Shown: piece after piece, positions 6,083-13,963 of the stretch
Position numbering within the stretch: the stretch's first letter is position 1
Layout: each line of letters starts with the position of its first letter
Source: JAVBUP01 sp031555175
Lineage (GTDB): Bacteria > Bacillota_I > Bacilli_A > Erysipelotrichales > Coprobacillaceae
Assembly (NCBI GenBank): GCA_031555175.1
Contig: JAVBUP010000012.1
Span: forward strand, 1-14,859
Direction of reading: 5' to 3'
Length of the DNA: 14,859 nt
Notes under the pieces: generated by a model
Database searches by the model: none
What the model saw: only the letters and a program-made list of their open reading frames with translations
What the model was told of the DNA's origin: nothing
Position numbers and translations under genes: made by a program

Positions 6083-7139
6083 TGATTTAATATCATCTTT
6101 ATTTAGTTTCAAAATAGTTAGAAAAGAAGCAACGAACAAACAACGTATTACTTATTTAGTTGTAGCATTCGTAAGTGTTGCAATATTTCTTACATTATTA
6201 TTAATTGGTTTTGGAGCAAACCCAATTAAAGCATTTGGAGAAATGTTAAAAGGTATTATAGGAAGTCAAAATAGAATTATAGACTTAATCAAAACTTCAA
6301 CAATTTTGATTCTAGTATCACTAGGAATAAGCGTTTGCTTTAAGTTAAAGTTCTGGAATGTTGGGGCTGAAGGGCAAATGATGATTGCTGGGGTGACAGC
6401 TAGTTACTTTGCATTATATCATGCTGATCTTCCAACACCACTTTTACTAATAGTAATGTGCGTGGGAGCAATGATTGCTTCGGGATTATATTGTCTATTA
6501 GCTGGGTTTATAAAAGTTCAATTCCGTGCGGGAGAGACAATTGTTACTCTGTTAATGAATTATATAATTCTTTATTTAGTAGATTATTTATATTTTGCTG
6601 GATGGAAAGTTGGAGCATTCCAAGGAGTACCATTCTTCACAAATGGATTACTACCAAAAATTGGTAAGTTAAATATTGGTTTTGTTTTTGTAATAATTGC
6701 TGGATTATTTGTTCACTTCTTACTAAAGAAATCAAGACTTGGTTATCAAATCAGTGTAATTGGCGAAAGTGAACAAACAGCTGTATATTCAGGAATGAAT
6801 GTTTATAAAACAACGCTGCTTACAACGTTTATCGCTGGAGCAATAATTGGAATTGCGGGGTTTGTCCAAGTATCTGGAAATGCTGGGACTTTAACAACTT
6901 CAATGACTATGGGATTTGGGTATACTGGAATTATCATTGCGTGGCTTGGTAATTTAGATCCTAAAAGGATTGTATTGAATGGTGTTCTTTACTCAATGTT
7001 GATGCAAGGTGTTGGGTTTATTGAATCTGATTACAAACTTCCAGGTAGTGCTGCAAGTTTAGTATTAAGTATTGTATTATTTGCAATTATGGCAATTCAT
7101 TTCTTTAATGAATATGCTCTTGTAAGGAGGGAAAAATAA
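6069..7139 (+). CDS. nupP: purine ABC importer permease 1 (NupP-like)
   Basis: Membrane permease of 356 aa, one half of the transport channel. It is of the BPD_transp_2 (branched-chain amino acid/ribose-type) permease family. An N-terminal cytoplasmic stretch of about 30 residues precedes the first helix (VVAFVSVAIFLTLLLIGFGA), and about nine further hydrophobic segments follow. The family coupling region is visible as FWNVGAEGQMMIAG, with the later GAIIGIAGFVQVSGNAG and GFGYTGIIIAWLG segments. The ribosome binding site GTAGGAGG lies inside the ATPase gene it overlaps, and its stop shares a base with the next permease start. Confidence 0.93.
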   Translation: MKKINDLISSLFSFKIVRKEATNKQRITYLVVAFVSVAIFLTLLLIGFGANPIKAFGEMLKGIIGSQNRIIDLIKTSTILILVSLGISVCFKLKFWNVGAEGQMMIAGVTASYFALYHADLPTPLLLIVMCVGAMIASGLYCLLAGFIKVQFRAGETIVTLLMNYIILYLVDYLYFAGWKVGAFQGVPFFTNGLLPKIGKLNIGFVFVIIAGLFVHFLLKKSRLGYQISVIGESEQTAVYSGMNVYKTTLLTTFIAGAIIGIAGFVQVSGNAGTLTTSMTMGFGYTGIIIAWLGNLDPKRIVLNGVLYSMLMQGVGFIESDYKLPGSAASLVLSIVLFAIMAIHFFNEYALVRREK

Positions 7140-8059
7140 TGGAAGCTTTCTTAATAGCATCTCTTATTTCCTCAATGCCGATCTTATTTGGTTGTTTAGG
7201 ATCTATAAACAGTGAAAAAGTTGGTTTATTGAATTTAGGGTGTGAAGGAGTTATGATCAGTGGGGGTATCTTTGGCTTCTTAGCTGGTGTAAAGACAGAT
7301 AATGTGTTCATAGCATTAATCTGTGGAATGTTAGCTGGTGTCTTGGTTAATTTAATCTTTGGGTTCTTGACAATTACACTGAAGGCTAATCAAAACGTTA
7401 CTGGGTTAGCTTTAAGTACATTTGGAATTGGATTAGCCAATACAATGGGTAAGAAATATGTTAACGTGTCATTAAGTAGTAGCTTTATGGCAATTACAAA
7501 AGGAAAAATTGCCATACCGTTATTATCGGATATACCATACATTGGAAATATTTTCTTCAACTGTGATTTTATGGTATATTTAGCTTACATTCTTATAATT
7601 ATAATGACTATTTATTATAAGAAAACTAAGTTTGGTTTATACATTGATGCTGTTGGAGAGGATCCATCAGTAGCGCAATCGGTGAGTATAAACGTAGATT
7701 TATATCGTTATATTAATATAATGCTATCAGGAGCTATTATTGCTTTAGGTGGTATGTATTTATCAATGACATATCTTGGTATGTGGCATGAAAATATAAC
7801 AATGGGGACTGGTTGGATTTCTATTGCATTAGTAATTTTCGCAGGATGGAAGCCAGTACGTGCATTCTTTGGTGCTTTATTATTCGCAGCGTTAGGAGCT
7901 GCAAGGCTTTACTTTGAATTTGGAATCAATGAGTATTTCTTCAAAATGGTTCCATACATTTTAACAATTGTAGTATTGATTTTCTTTACTGCAAGAAAGA
8001 ATAGTAGAATTAGGCCGCCAAAGGCACTAGGTCTTCCATACTTTAAAGAAGATAGATAG
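7139..8059 (+). CDS. nupQ: purine ABC importer permease 2 (NupQ-like)
   Basis: Second permease half, 306 aa, also BPD_transp_2 family. The motif LNLGCEGVMISGG corresponds to the NxGxEGxM signature of this subunit, and about eight to nine hydrophobic helices follow, ending in a basic cytoplasmic tail (ARKNSRIRPPKALG). It starts on the TAATG overlap with permease 1, with AAGGAGGG upstream. The GMP synthase gene begins 11 bp after its stop. With the lipoprotein, ATPase and permease 1 it forms the complete set of a Nup-type importer (known in B. subtilis for guanosine). Confidence 0.93.
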   Translation: MEAFLIASLISSMPILFGCLGSINSEKVGLLNLGCEGVMISGGIFGFLAGVKTDNVFIALICGMLAGVLVNLIFGFLTITLKANQNVTGLALSTFGIGLANTMGKKYVNVSLSSSFMAITKGKIAIPLLSDIPYIGNIFFNCDFMVYLAYILIIIMTIYYKKTKFGLYIDAVGEDPSVAQSVSINVDLYRYINIMLSGAIIALGGMYLSMTYLGMWHENITMGTGWISIALVIFAGWKPVRAFFGALLFAALGAARLYFEFGINEYFFKMVPYILTIVVLIFFTARKNSRIRPPKALGLPYFKEDR

Positions 8060-8070
8060 GGAGGAAAGAG

Positions 8071-9357
8071 ATGAAAGATTTTATTTTTGATAAGATTATT
8101 ATTTTAGACTTTGGTTCAGCAAATAGCCAAAATCTTACACGTAAAATTCGTGACTTAGGTGTGTATAGTGAGTTATTAAGCGATGAAACACCATATGATA
8201 CGATTGAAAAAGATGTAACTGTGAAAGGTATTATTCTAGCTGGTAAACCTGAATCGAACTATGATGAAGATTTAGCAAGTCTAGATGTTCGTTTCTCTAA
8301 TGGTGTATTACCAGTCTTTGGAATTGGTTATGATACTCCATTGCACCCAATCGTAGAAGAAGCTGAAGATATTATTAAGAATTTCTTATTTAATGTATGT
8401 AAAGCTTCACCATCTTGGACAATGGATAACTTCATCACATATCAAGTTGAAGAAATAAAAAAACAAGTAGGAACTAAAAAAGTATTATGTGCCTTATCAG
8501 GAGGAGTAGATTCTTCTGTAGTAGCTAAATTAATACATAAAGCAGTAGGTGATCAATTAGTTTGTGTATTTGTAAACCATGGATTACTTCGTAAAGGTGA
8601 GCCTGAGAGTGTTATTGAGACATTCCAAAATCAATTCCATATGAATTTAGTATATGTGGATGCAAGCAAGAGATTCTTAGATAAATTAGCGGGTGTTACT
8701 GATCCAGAAACAAAGCGCAAAATTATTGGTAAAGAATTTATTGAGGTATTCAATGATGAAGCAAGAAAACTTGATGGAATTGAGTTCTTAGCTCAAGGAA
8801 CAATCTATGCTGATATTATAGAATCAGGAACAAAAACTGCTCAAGTAATTAAATCTCACCATAATGTTGGTGGATTACCAGAAGATTTGAAATTTGAATT
8901 AGTTGAACCAATTCGTCAATTGTTTAAAGACGAAGTGAGAGAAATGGGAGATAAACTTGGGTTACCTTCTGCAATTACTAGAAGACAACCATTCCCAGGA
9001 CCAGGACTTGGTGTTCGTGTTATTGGTGCGATCACTGAAGAGAAACTAAAAAAAGTTAGAGAATCTGATTATATTCTAAGAGAAGAAGTAGCGAATGCTG
9101 GACTTAATATTTGGCAATATTTCACATTGATCCCTGGAGTTCAATCTGTAGGTGTCCATGATGAAAAAAGAAGTTATGAAGATTTAATAGTAATTAGAGC
9201 TGTTCAATCTGTAGATGCTTTTACTGCTGATTTTGTACATATTCCTTGGGATATTCTTGAGAAAATCTCTAAGAGAATCACAAGCGAAGTTACTGGTGTT
9301 AATAGAGTAGCATATGATGTTACTAGTAAACCACCTGCAACTATTGAATGGGAATAA
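8071..9357 (+). CDS. guaA: GMP synthase with inactivated, shortened glutaminase domain
   Basis: Makes GMP from XMP and ATP. It is 428 aa, whereas standard GuaA is about 510-525. The ATP pyrophosphatase domain is intact, with the P-loop ALSGGVDSSV (141-150), then AQGTIYADIIESG, IKSHHNVGGLPEDL and the RRQPFPGPGLGVRV block. The dimerisation domain ends in the canonical VAYDVTSKPPATIEWE. The glutamine amidotransferase domain is damaged. Its first strands survive (IIILDFGSANSQNLTRKIRDLGV; LAGKPES for LSGGPES). The nucleophile motif GICYG reads GIGYD (Cys to Gly86), and about 80 residues are then missing up to LHPIVEE, which matches the usual FHPEV with the catalytic Glu lost. It therefore cannot hydrolyse glutamine and should use ammonia or a separate glutaminase. 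The reading frame is clean and the AGGGAGGAAAG ribosome binding site is strong, so it looks functional, last gene of the riboswitch operon. Confidence 0.93.
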   Translation: MKDFIFDKIIILDFGSANSQNLTRKIRDLGVYSELLSDETPYDTIEKDVTVKGIILAGKPESNYDEDLASLDVRFSNGVLPVFGIGYDTPLHPIVEEAEDIIKNFLFNVCKASPSWTMDNFITYQVEEIKKQVGTKKVLCALSGGVDSSVVAKLIHKAVGDQLVCVFVNHGLLRKGEPESVIETFQNQFHMNLVYVDASKRFLDKLAGVTDPETKRKIIGKEFIEVFNDEARKLDGIEFLAQGTIYADIIESGTKTAQVIKSHHNVGGLPEDLKFELVEPIRQLFKDEVREMGDKLGLPSAITRRQPFPGPGLGVRVIGAITEEKLKKVRESDYILREEVANAGLNIWQYFTLIPGVQSVGVHDEKRSYEDLIVIRAVQSVDAFTADFVHIPWDILEKISKRITSEVTGVNRVAYDVTSKPPATIEWE

Positions 9358-9422
9358 AAAATGATATCAGTCACTCAGTAGAGCATCTGGTATTGCTGGA
9401 AATTGCATATTAGTTATATGGA

Positions 9423-9456
9423 TACGGAGCAGGAGACTGCTCCGTACTTTTATTTT
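9423..9456 (+). terminator. Rho-independent terminator of the purine operon
   Basis: A perfect 10-bp stem, TACGGAGCAG (9423-9432) with CTGCTCCGTA (9437-9446), a GAGA tetraloop, and CTTTTATTTT after it. The 65 bases between the GMP synthase stop and this hairpin hold nothing I can name. Confidence 0.92.
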
Positions 9457-9533
9457 GGAAGAACTAGAAAAATAAAAGGTATAATGGTAAAATATTTTTA
9501 CATTGCTATTGCTAAGAAGACTCCGGGGTAATT

Positions 9534-9562
9534 AATTTAAAGACTTTATCATTATTTAAATT
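9534..9562. repeat. AT-rich inverted repeat near the promoter at 9561
   Basis: AATTTAAA (9534-9541) and TTTAAATT (9555-9562) are exact inverted copies with centres 21 bp apart (two helical turns), the second overlapping the -35 element. It could be an operator, but such AT-only repeats also arise by chance. Confidence 0.25.
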
Positions 9563-9589
9563 GATACCAATTTTTATACAAAGAATAAT
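9561..9589 (+). promoter_or_regulatory. promoter of the P-loop kinase-like gene
   Basis: TTGATA (9561-9566) and AATAAT (9584-9589) with a 17-bp spacer. A second TATAAT at 9480-9485 lacks a good -35. The ribosome binding site AAAAGGAG at about 9601-9608 follows directly. Confidence 0.6.
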
Positions 9590-9614
9590 TATTAATAAAT
9601 AAAAGGAGAAATTT

Positions 9615-10592
9615 ATGGAAAAAATTGTAGAATTTAGAGTTTTAGATACGAAAATTTACTTGATTACAAATGCTCAAGAACTAATTGACTATTTCCTCTA
9701 TGATGAAGAATATGTTCCTGAGACAATACCTGGGTTTAAAGCCTCAATGGTCGACCCTGATGATCGTATTGATTTAACTAGTGCTCCAAGTATAGAATAT
9801 ATTGATAGTAATATTGAGAATATTATTGTTGATGAGTCAAAAAACAAATTATATCTTTCTTGTGAGTTAAGTAAATTATATAAACCTGATTTTGTCTACT
9901 ATGCATTATGTATGTTTGCTAAAGAATTTAACAAAAAAAACATGTATTTTGTACATTGCTCAATTGTTGAAAAGAATGGAGAAGGAACTATGCTTATGGG
10001 GGAAGCAGGCAGTGGAAAAACAACCCTTGCATTATATTTGTGCACTGAATATGGTTATAATTTTGTTTGTAACGATAGAGCGCTCTTTGGAATGAAGAAT
10101 GGTAGGCCATACGTTTATGCAAGTACACTGCAAACTCATATAAGAGTTGGAGTCATTGAAGAATTTTTTCCCCAGTTTAAAAGTGGTTTGAACATGAAAT
10201 TGCTTGAGCAACCTTGGAAAAATAAAATTTATATAAATCCAGAACTTGATCAGTTGGGAGTTAAGATTGTAGAGGAGGCGAGCATTAAATATATATATTT
10301 AATGTATACTTATGATGCTCCAAATGAATATGCTTATGTCGACAAATATCTCGAGAGCGAAAAATATGATGCCTGTCTAGCAATACATGAACATATCAGT
10401 GAATATAATAGAGCAAGTAGAAATATTATATTAACTTTAGGATACCCGTTCCCTGTATTTGATAATGCGGAATTAGCAATGATTAGATTTAAAGATTGTC
10501 AAGAAATAGTAAACAATGTAAAAATTGCTGATTTAAGAGGCACAGTTAAGGGCGCTGCAGAATTAATTTTCGAAGGATATAGCAATGACTAA
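9615..10592 (+). CDS. HprK/PEPCK-like P-loop protein of unknown role
   Basis: Soluble protein of 325 aa. The N-terminal 100 residues are mixed and unrecognised. The core reads YFVHCSIVEKNGEGTMLMGE followed by AGSGKTTLALYL, a Walker A (129-137) introduced by the HxS strand and Gly turn that precede the P-loop in HPr kinase-like proteins, then NFVCNDRALF as the probable second acidic strand (Asp154). No HPr-kinase signature or hexamer region typical of true HprK is evident, and a true HprK is usually about 310 aa with a different N-terminal domain. It is better described as an HprK-related nucleotide-binding protein; relatives sit in peptide-modification and polysaccharide loci. The following small ORF starts 8 bp before this stop, so the two were once, or still are, translated together. 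The substrate is unknown. Confidence 0.72.
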   Translation: MEKIVEFRVLDTKIYLITNAQELIDYFLYDEEYVPETIPGFKASMVDPDDRIDLTSAPSIEYIDSNIENIIVDESKNKLYLSCELSKLYKPDFVYYALCMFAKEFNKKNMYFVHCSIVEKNGEGTMLMGEAGSGKTTLALYLCTEYGYNFVCNDRALFGMKNGRPYVYASTLQTHIRVGVIEEFFPQFKSGLNMKLLEQPWKNKIYINPELDQLGVKIVEEASIKYIYLMYTYDAPNEYAYVDKYLESEKYDACLAIHEHISEYNRASRNIILTLGYPFPVFDNAELAMIRFKDCQEIVNNVKIADLRGTVKGAAELIFEGYSND

Positions 10593-10784
10593 AATAGCTA
10601 TTTTATTAAGCTATGATGGAAATTATGAGGCTTCTAGAGAGCGGAAATTAAAATGGATTTTGAGTGTATAGGATTAGTCGATAATATATCTGATGTTACA
10701 TTTTTAATTGATAATTATTATTCTTTAGTTTTATCATCAAGTTTAATAAGTTTCGCTATAGAATCATTCTTTCATAATTATTAA
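10585..10784 (+). pseudogene. broken small gene coupled to the P-loop protein
   Basis: An ATG at 10585 overlaps the upstream stop by 8 bp and has GAAGGA before it, the arrangement of a translated operon partner. Its frame stops after 28 codons (MTKIAILLSYDGNYEASRERKLKWILSV, given here only as key blocks MTKIAILLSYDG and KLKWILSV). A second frame shifted by -1 opens at 10653 and runs 43 codons (start MDFECIGLVDN, end SFAIESFFHNY). Together they look like the two ends of a gene with internal loss and a frameshift. The N-terminal pattern and YYSLVLSSSLISF loosely recall glycosyl- or pyruvyl-transferase folds, but this is too short to name. It could also be a genuine short peptide. Confidence 0.35.
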
Positions 10785-10857
10785 AATTAAGTTAACGATA
10801 TTATAGTCTAGTAATTAATGCAAACCATAATATAAGTAGATATTCATATTAGTGGTG

Positions 10858-10886
10858 ATGACAATTATTTAGAAAAATGATAAACT
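10858..10886 (+). promoter_or_regulatory. candidate promoter of the RimL-type acetyltransferase
   Basis: ATGACA (10858-10863) and TAAACT (10881-10886) with a 17-bp spacer. The stretch from 10785 to 10963 otherwise shows only AT-rich sequence with no terminator or structured RNA that I can see. Confidence 0.4.
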
Positions 10887-10963
10887 GCTGTTATAAATAG
10901 ATATTGTACAACTATAAATCTGCATTAGTGATTGAGTTAATATACAATATTAAGGAGGACAAA

Positions 10964-11539
10964 ATGAATATACCGGAACTTGAGACAGATAGATTAATAA
11001 TAAGAAGATTTACAGAAGAAGATGTAGAGGCAATCTTAAGAATTTTTAGTAATGAAAAGGTTAATGAGTATTTGCCTTGGCATCCATTGAAATCTATTGA
11101 AGAAGCTAAGGATTTCTATGAACAGCGATATGCAAATACTAAAGAGTATAAGTGGGCGATTTGCCTAAAGAGTGATAATGTACCTATTGGCTATATTAAT
11201 ATTAATAATAAGGCTAGCCATGATTTTGGTTATGGATTGCTTGATGAATATTGGCGACAAGGTATTGTTAGTGAGGCCGGAAGAGCGGTAGTAAAGTATA
11301 TAAGAGATGAACAGATATATCCCTATATTACAGCGACTCACGATATCAAAAACCCTCATAGTGGATATGTTATGCAGACTTTGGGAATGAAATATCATTA
11401 TACATATGAGGAGTTATGGGAACCTAAAAATATAATTGTACATTTTAGAATGTATCAACTAAATTTTTATGGAAGTGATTATGTGTTTATGAAGTATTGG
11501 GATCAAATGCCAATACACTATGTAGAAACAGATATATAG
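10964..11539 (+). CDS. GNAT acetyltransferase, RimJ/RimL type
   Basis: Acetyl-CoA-dependent N-acetyltransferase of 191 aa. The opening LETDRLIIRRFTEEDVEAI is the hallmark of the RimJ/RimL (Acetyltransf_3) branch, and DEYWRQGIVSEAGRAVVKYI is the acetyl-CoA binding motif A (Q/RxxGxxxEA form). THDIKNPHSGYVMQTLGMKY is the later helix-strand motif, in the SxxVxxxLGF position. The start is set at 10964 by the AAGGAGG at 10952-10958; an in-frame ATG 20 codons earlier has no such site. The C-terminus (from about residue 150) is somewhat longer than usual. Relatives acetylate ribosomal protein N-termini, antibiotics or small amines, and the substrate cannot be told from sequence. It is flanked by unrelated genes. 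Confidence 0.9.
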   Translation: MNIPELETDRLIIRRFTEEDVEAILRIFSNEKVNEYLPWHPLKSIEEAKDFYEQRYANTKEYKWAICLKSDNVPIGYININNKASHDFGYGLLDEYWRQGIVSEAGRAVVKYIRDEQIYPYITATHDIKNPHSGYVMQTLGMKYHYTYEELWEPKNIIVHFRMYQLNFYGSDYVFMKYWDQMPIHYVETDI

Positions 11540-11630
11540 CTATATCTTTGAATTGATTATACTTTATAATAACAATTTAGTTTCATTATTTTATGTAAAC
11601 TATTGTGAAAATATTATCTTTGTGTTAAAT

Positions 11631-11639
11631 TGATATAAT
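11631..11639 (+). promoter_or_regulatory. extended -10 promoter
   Basis: TGATATAAT (11631-11639) is a perfect TATAAT with the TGn extension and no clear -35. Transcription would begin near 11646, which rules out translation from 11640 and supports the start at 11691. An imperfect inverted repeat, ACAAT..AGTTT with AAACTATTGT (about 11571-11605), lies upstream and could be an operator. Confidence 0.6.
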
Positions 11640-11690
11640 ATGATTTTAAGAAAATTAAATACTTTAAAATTGTATCGTTTGGGGGATAAC

Positions 11691-12800
11691 ATGAAAAAGG
11701 GAACAATATTTTTAGAAAGCGAAGTAAAAAGAGTATGTCGTAATAAGATAATTATAGCAGCCACATTACTTTTAATGGTGGTTGTATTGCTAACTAATGT
11801 GAAGATTAATCTGAGTAATTTGTATGGTAAAGGAATAGAGTTTTGGGATTACAACCAAACACTAGAGGATTTCGATAGTGGGAAAAGATATATTGATAAC
11901 TTATATGGGCATATGGTTTACGATACTGGTTATTATTATACTGACCCTGTAACATATTATTATCTTGTGGGATTGGTTGATGGCAGTCAATATACTTATA
12001 TAATTTATCAAACTGAAAAGCAGTTTACAGATGTAGAGATGGCAGATTATATTAATATTTCTGGAAAACTTAAGCCATTAACAGAGCTTAGTTCTGAGTT
12101 GCGTGGAAAAGTAGTGTCTGATCTATCTGGATATGGAATAGATATCTCAAATGTTTTTATTGTTAATGGAGACACTACAAAAACATGGGATTTAGTATGG
12201 GTAACTGCTGCAATGATAGGAGCATTATTATTAATAGTATATATTGCATTGCAGGTACTAAGCATTATGAACTATCAAAGGCATAAACTATTACGTAAGA
12301 TAGAGCGTATTAATGGTCTAACACTGTCGGAATTAGAAGATAAATTGGCATTAGATGAATTTAGTGAGCCAATAATTGACAAGCGCGGATTTATGGTGAC
12401 ACCAATGTTTGTATACAACACATCTATGTTTGGCTTTAAGATTCGTTTAGTTAATGACCTAATGTGGGTTTATAGAATAACAACGCAACATAAAACATAT
12501 GGGATAACTACTGGTAGATCGCATTCACTTCAACTATGGTTCCACTCTGCTAAGGGCGATAATATAAACGTATCTCTTTCTGAAAGGGCAAGTATTAATG
12601 TAATTGAACAATTAGCTATTAGTATTGATACAGCAATGTATGGCTATAGTGATGATTTGAGAAGGCTGTATATGAAAGATTATGATGAATTTACTGCTTT
12701 ATGGGAAAGACATAAGACAGGTTTAATAATAGATGATTATGCTGATGAAGAAACAAGTCAGGATGATGTTGACTCAAATTCAGATATTGTTCAAGAATAA
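11691..12800 (+). CDS. membrane protein of unknown function, two helices
   Basis: 369 aa, not recognised with confidence. A basic N-terminus (ESEVKRVCRNK) leads into membrane helix 1 (about 19-36). An aromatic-rich domain of about 130 residues follows (GHMVYDTGYYYTDPVTYYYLVGLVDG; cytoplasm-external by the positive-inside rule), then helix 2 (about 168-192, WVTAAMIGALLLIVYIALQVL) and a cytoplasmic C-terminal half starting NYQRHKLLRKIERING. The segment about 240-315 (FVYNTSMFGFKIRLVNDLMWVY, later SLQLWFHSAKGDNINV) has the strand pattern of a PH-like domain as found in YcxB-like bacterial proteins. The acidic tail (DDYADEETSQDDVDSNSD) is probably disordered. The start at 11691 has GGGGGAT seven bases ahead. 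It has its own promoter and terminator, so there is no operon context to suggest a role. Confidence 0.75.
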   Translation: MKKGTIFLESEVKRVCRNKIIIAATLLLMVVVLLTNVKINLSNLYGKGIEFWDYNQTLEDFDSGKRYIDNLYGHMVYDTGYYYTDPVTYYYLVGLVDGSQYTYIIYQTEKQFTDVEMADYINISGKLKPLTELSSELRGKVVSDLSGYGIDISNVFIVNGDTTKTWDLVWVTAAMIGALLLIVYIALQVLSIMNYQRHKLLRKIERINGLTLSELEDKLALDEFSEPIIDKRGFMVTPMFVYNTSMFGFKIRLVNDLMWVYRITTQHKTYGITTGRSHSLQLWFHSAKGDNINVSLSERASINVIEQLAISIDTAMYGYSDDLRRLYMKDYDEFTALWERHKTGLIIDDYADEETSQDDVDSNSDIVQE

Positions 12801-12822
12801 CAAATATAAAATAAAATGAAGT

Positions 12823-12863
12823 TTGGTGATAACAATCAATGTTATCACCAATTTCCTTTTTTT
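12823..12863 (+). terminator. Rho-independent terminator
   Basis: A perfect 12-bp stem, TTGGTGATAACA (12823-12834) with TGTTATCACCAA (12840-12851), loop ATCAA, then TTTCCTTTTTTT. Confidence 0.95.
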
Positions 12864-12904
12864 GTACCATTTTAGATCAATATAATAACTCAAAATAATT
12901 GATA

Positions 12905-12913
12905 TGATATACT
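12905..12913 (+). promoter_or_regulatory. extended -10 promoter
   Basis: TGATATACT (12905-12913) is a TATACT hexamer with the TGn extension; no convincing -35 lies 17 bp ahead. Transcription would begin near 12920, immediately before the ribosome binding site GAGGTGA. Confidence 0.5.
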
Positions 12914-12936
12914 AACAAAAGAAATGAGGTGAGAAA

Positions 12937-13800
12937 ATGACATATACGTTATACAAACAAGTAAGGGATAATCAAGCAGTAAGGAGAAGTTTTTGCAGAT
13001 TAGCAAATCAAATATTTGAACTGGATTTTGAGGCGTGGTATGAAAGTGGGCACTGGACTGACAGTTATATCCCATATGCTCTAGTTGATGGTGAAAAAGT
13101 TGTGACAAGCGCATCGGTAAATATCATTGATACAATTTGGGAAGGATCTTCAAAAAGGTATATCCAAGTTGGAACGGTTATGACAGATGTTGAATACCGT
13201 GGGCAAGGCCTTTCGAGAGAAATAATTACAGAGATTATTAATGATTGGCAAGATAAATGTGAAGCTATTTATTTATATGCTAATGACACTGTAACAAATT
13301 TCTATCCTAAATTTGGATTTAAAAAAGAACATGAGTATCAATATGTAATGTCAGTTTCTCCTGTTGCTGGAGATTTTGTAAAACTTAATCTAGATGAAAA
13401 AGATGATATAGAATTGTTAAAAAGTTACTACTTAAAATCTAATCCATATTCAGCACTATCAATGATTGATAATTTTGGATTAGTAATGTTTTATTGTAAT
13501 GATTATTTGAGAAATTGGGTTTATTATTCTAAAAAATATGATTCTGTTGTAGTCGCTAAACAAAAGGCGGATGTAATTACAATTTATGATATATATAGTG
13601 ATAAGGAAAACTCATTATCAGCAATTGTTAATGAACTTTCTAATGAAAACATAAAGCAAGCAATAATTGGATTTACTCCTAAGGAAAAAAACTATCATTG
13701 TGATAAAATTAAAAATGATGGCACATTCTATGTATATACAAAGAACAAGAATATATTTAAAGATAATAAGTTAAGATTCCCACTTTTATCGCATGCCTAA
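12937..13800 (+). CDS. GNAT acetyltransferase with C-terminal extension
   Basis: Protein of 287 aa with an N-terminal GNAT domain (about 1-145). The acetyl-CoA motif A is clear: VGTVMTDVEYRGQGLSREII, with the pyrophosphate loop RGQGL (88-92), followed by AIYLYANDTVTNFYPKFGFKK, the usual motif B with FYxKFGF (122-128). The remaining 140 residues form a second domain with no motif I recognise; it may be a divergent GNAT-like half, as in two-domain acetyltransferases of Bacillota. The substrate is unknown. The ribosome binding site GAGGTGA sits five bases before the ATG. It is a single-gene unit between two terminators. Confidence 0.88.
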   Translation: MTYTLYKQVRDNQAVRRSFCRLANQIFELDFEAWYESGHWTDSYIPYALVDGEKVVTSASVNIIDTIWEGSSKRYIQVGTVMTDVEYRGQGLSREIITEIINDWQDKCEAIYLYANDTVTNFYPKFGFKKEHEYQYVMSVSPVAGDFVKLNLDEKDDIELLKSYYLKSNPYSALSMIDNFGLVMFYCNDYLRNWVYYSKKYDSVVVAKQKADVITIYDIYSDKENSLSAIVNELSNENIKQAIIGFTPKEKNYHCDKIKNDGTFYVYTKNKNIFKDNKLRFPLLSHA

Positions 13801-13804
13801 ATAT

Positions 13805-13836
13805 AAAAATGTTAATCTAACTCGATTAACGTTTTT
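13805..13836 (+). terminator. Rho-independent terminator
   Basis: GTTAATC (13811-13817) pairs with GATTAAC (13824-13830) around a 6-nt loop; flanking AAAAT and GTTTT extend the stem to 12 pairs with one G-U, and TTTTTATTTT follows. Confidence 0.85.
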
Positions 13837-13935
13837 ATTTTATAATCAAATTTCTTTTTTTGGTGACTACAAAAAACTTAAATGTAATTTAAATTAATAT
13901 CATGTCATTTAATGATGATTAGAATAGTACTATTA

Positions 13936-13944
13936 TGGTATAAT
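13936..13944 (+). promoter_or_regulatory. extended -10 promoter
   Basis: TGGTATAAT (13936-13944) is a perfect TATAAT with the TGn extension and a poor -35 (TGATTA region, 17 bp ahead). The predicted start near 13951 leaves a leader of only about 13 nt before the start codon at 13964. Confidence 0.6.
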
Positions 13945-13963
13945 TCAAATGGAGTGTGGTAAG

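Noticed and set aside
10904..10963. Longer acetyltransferase with 20 extra N-terminal residues
   Set aside because: The upstream ATG has no ribosome binding site, while AAGGAGG lies just ahead of the ATG at 10964, and the family begins with the LETDRLIIR segment close to the N-terminus.
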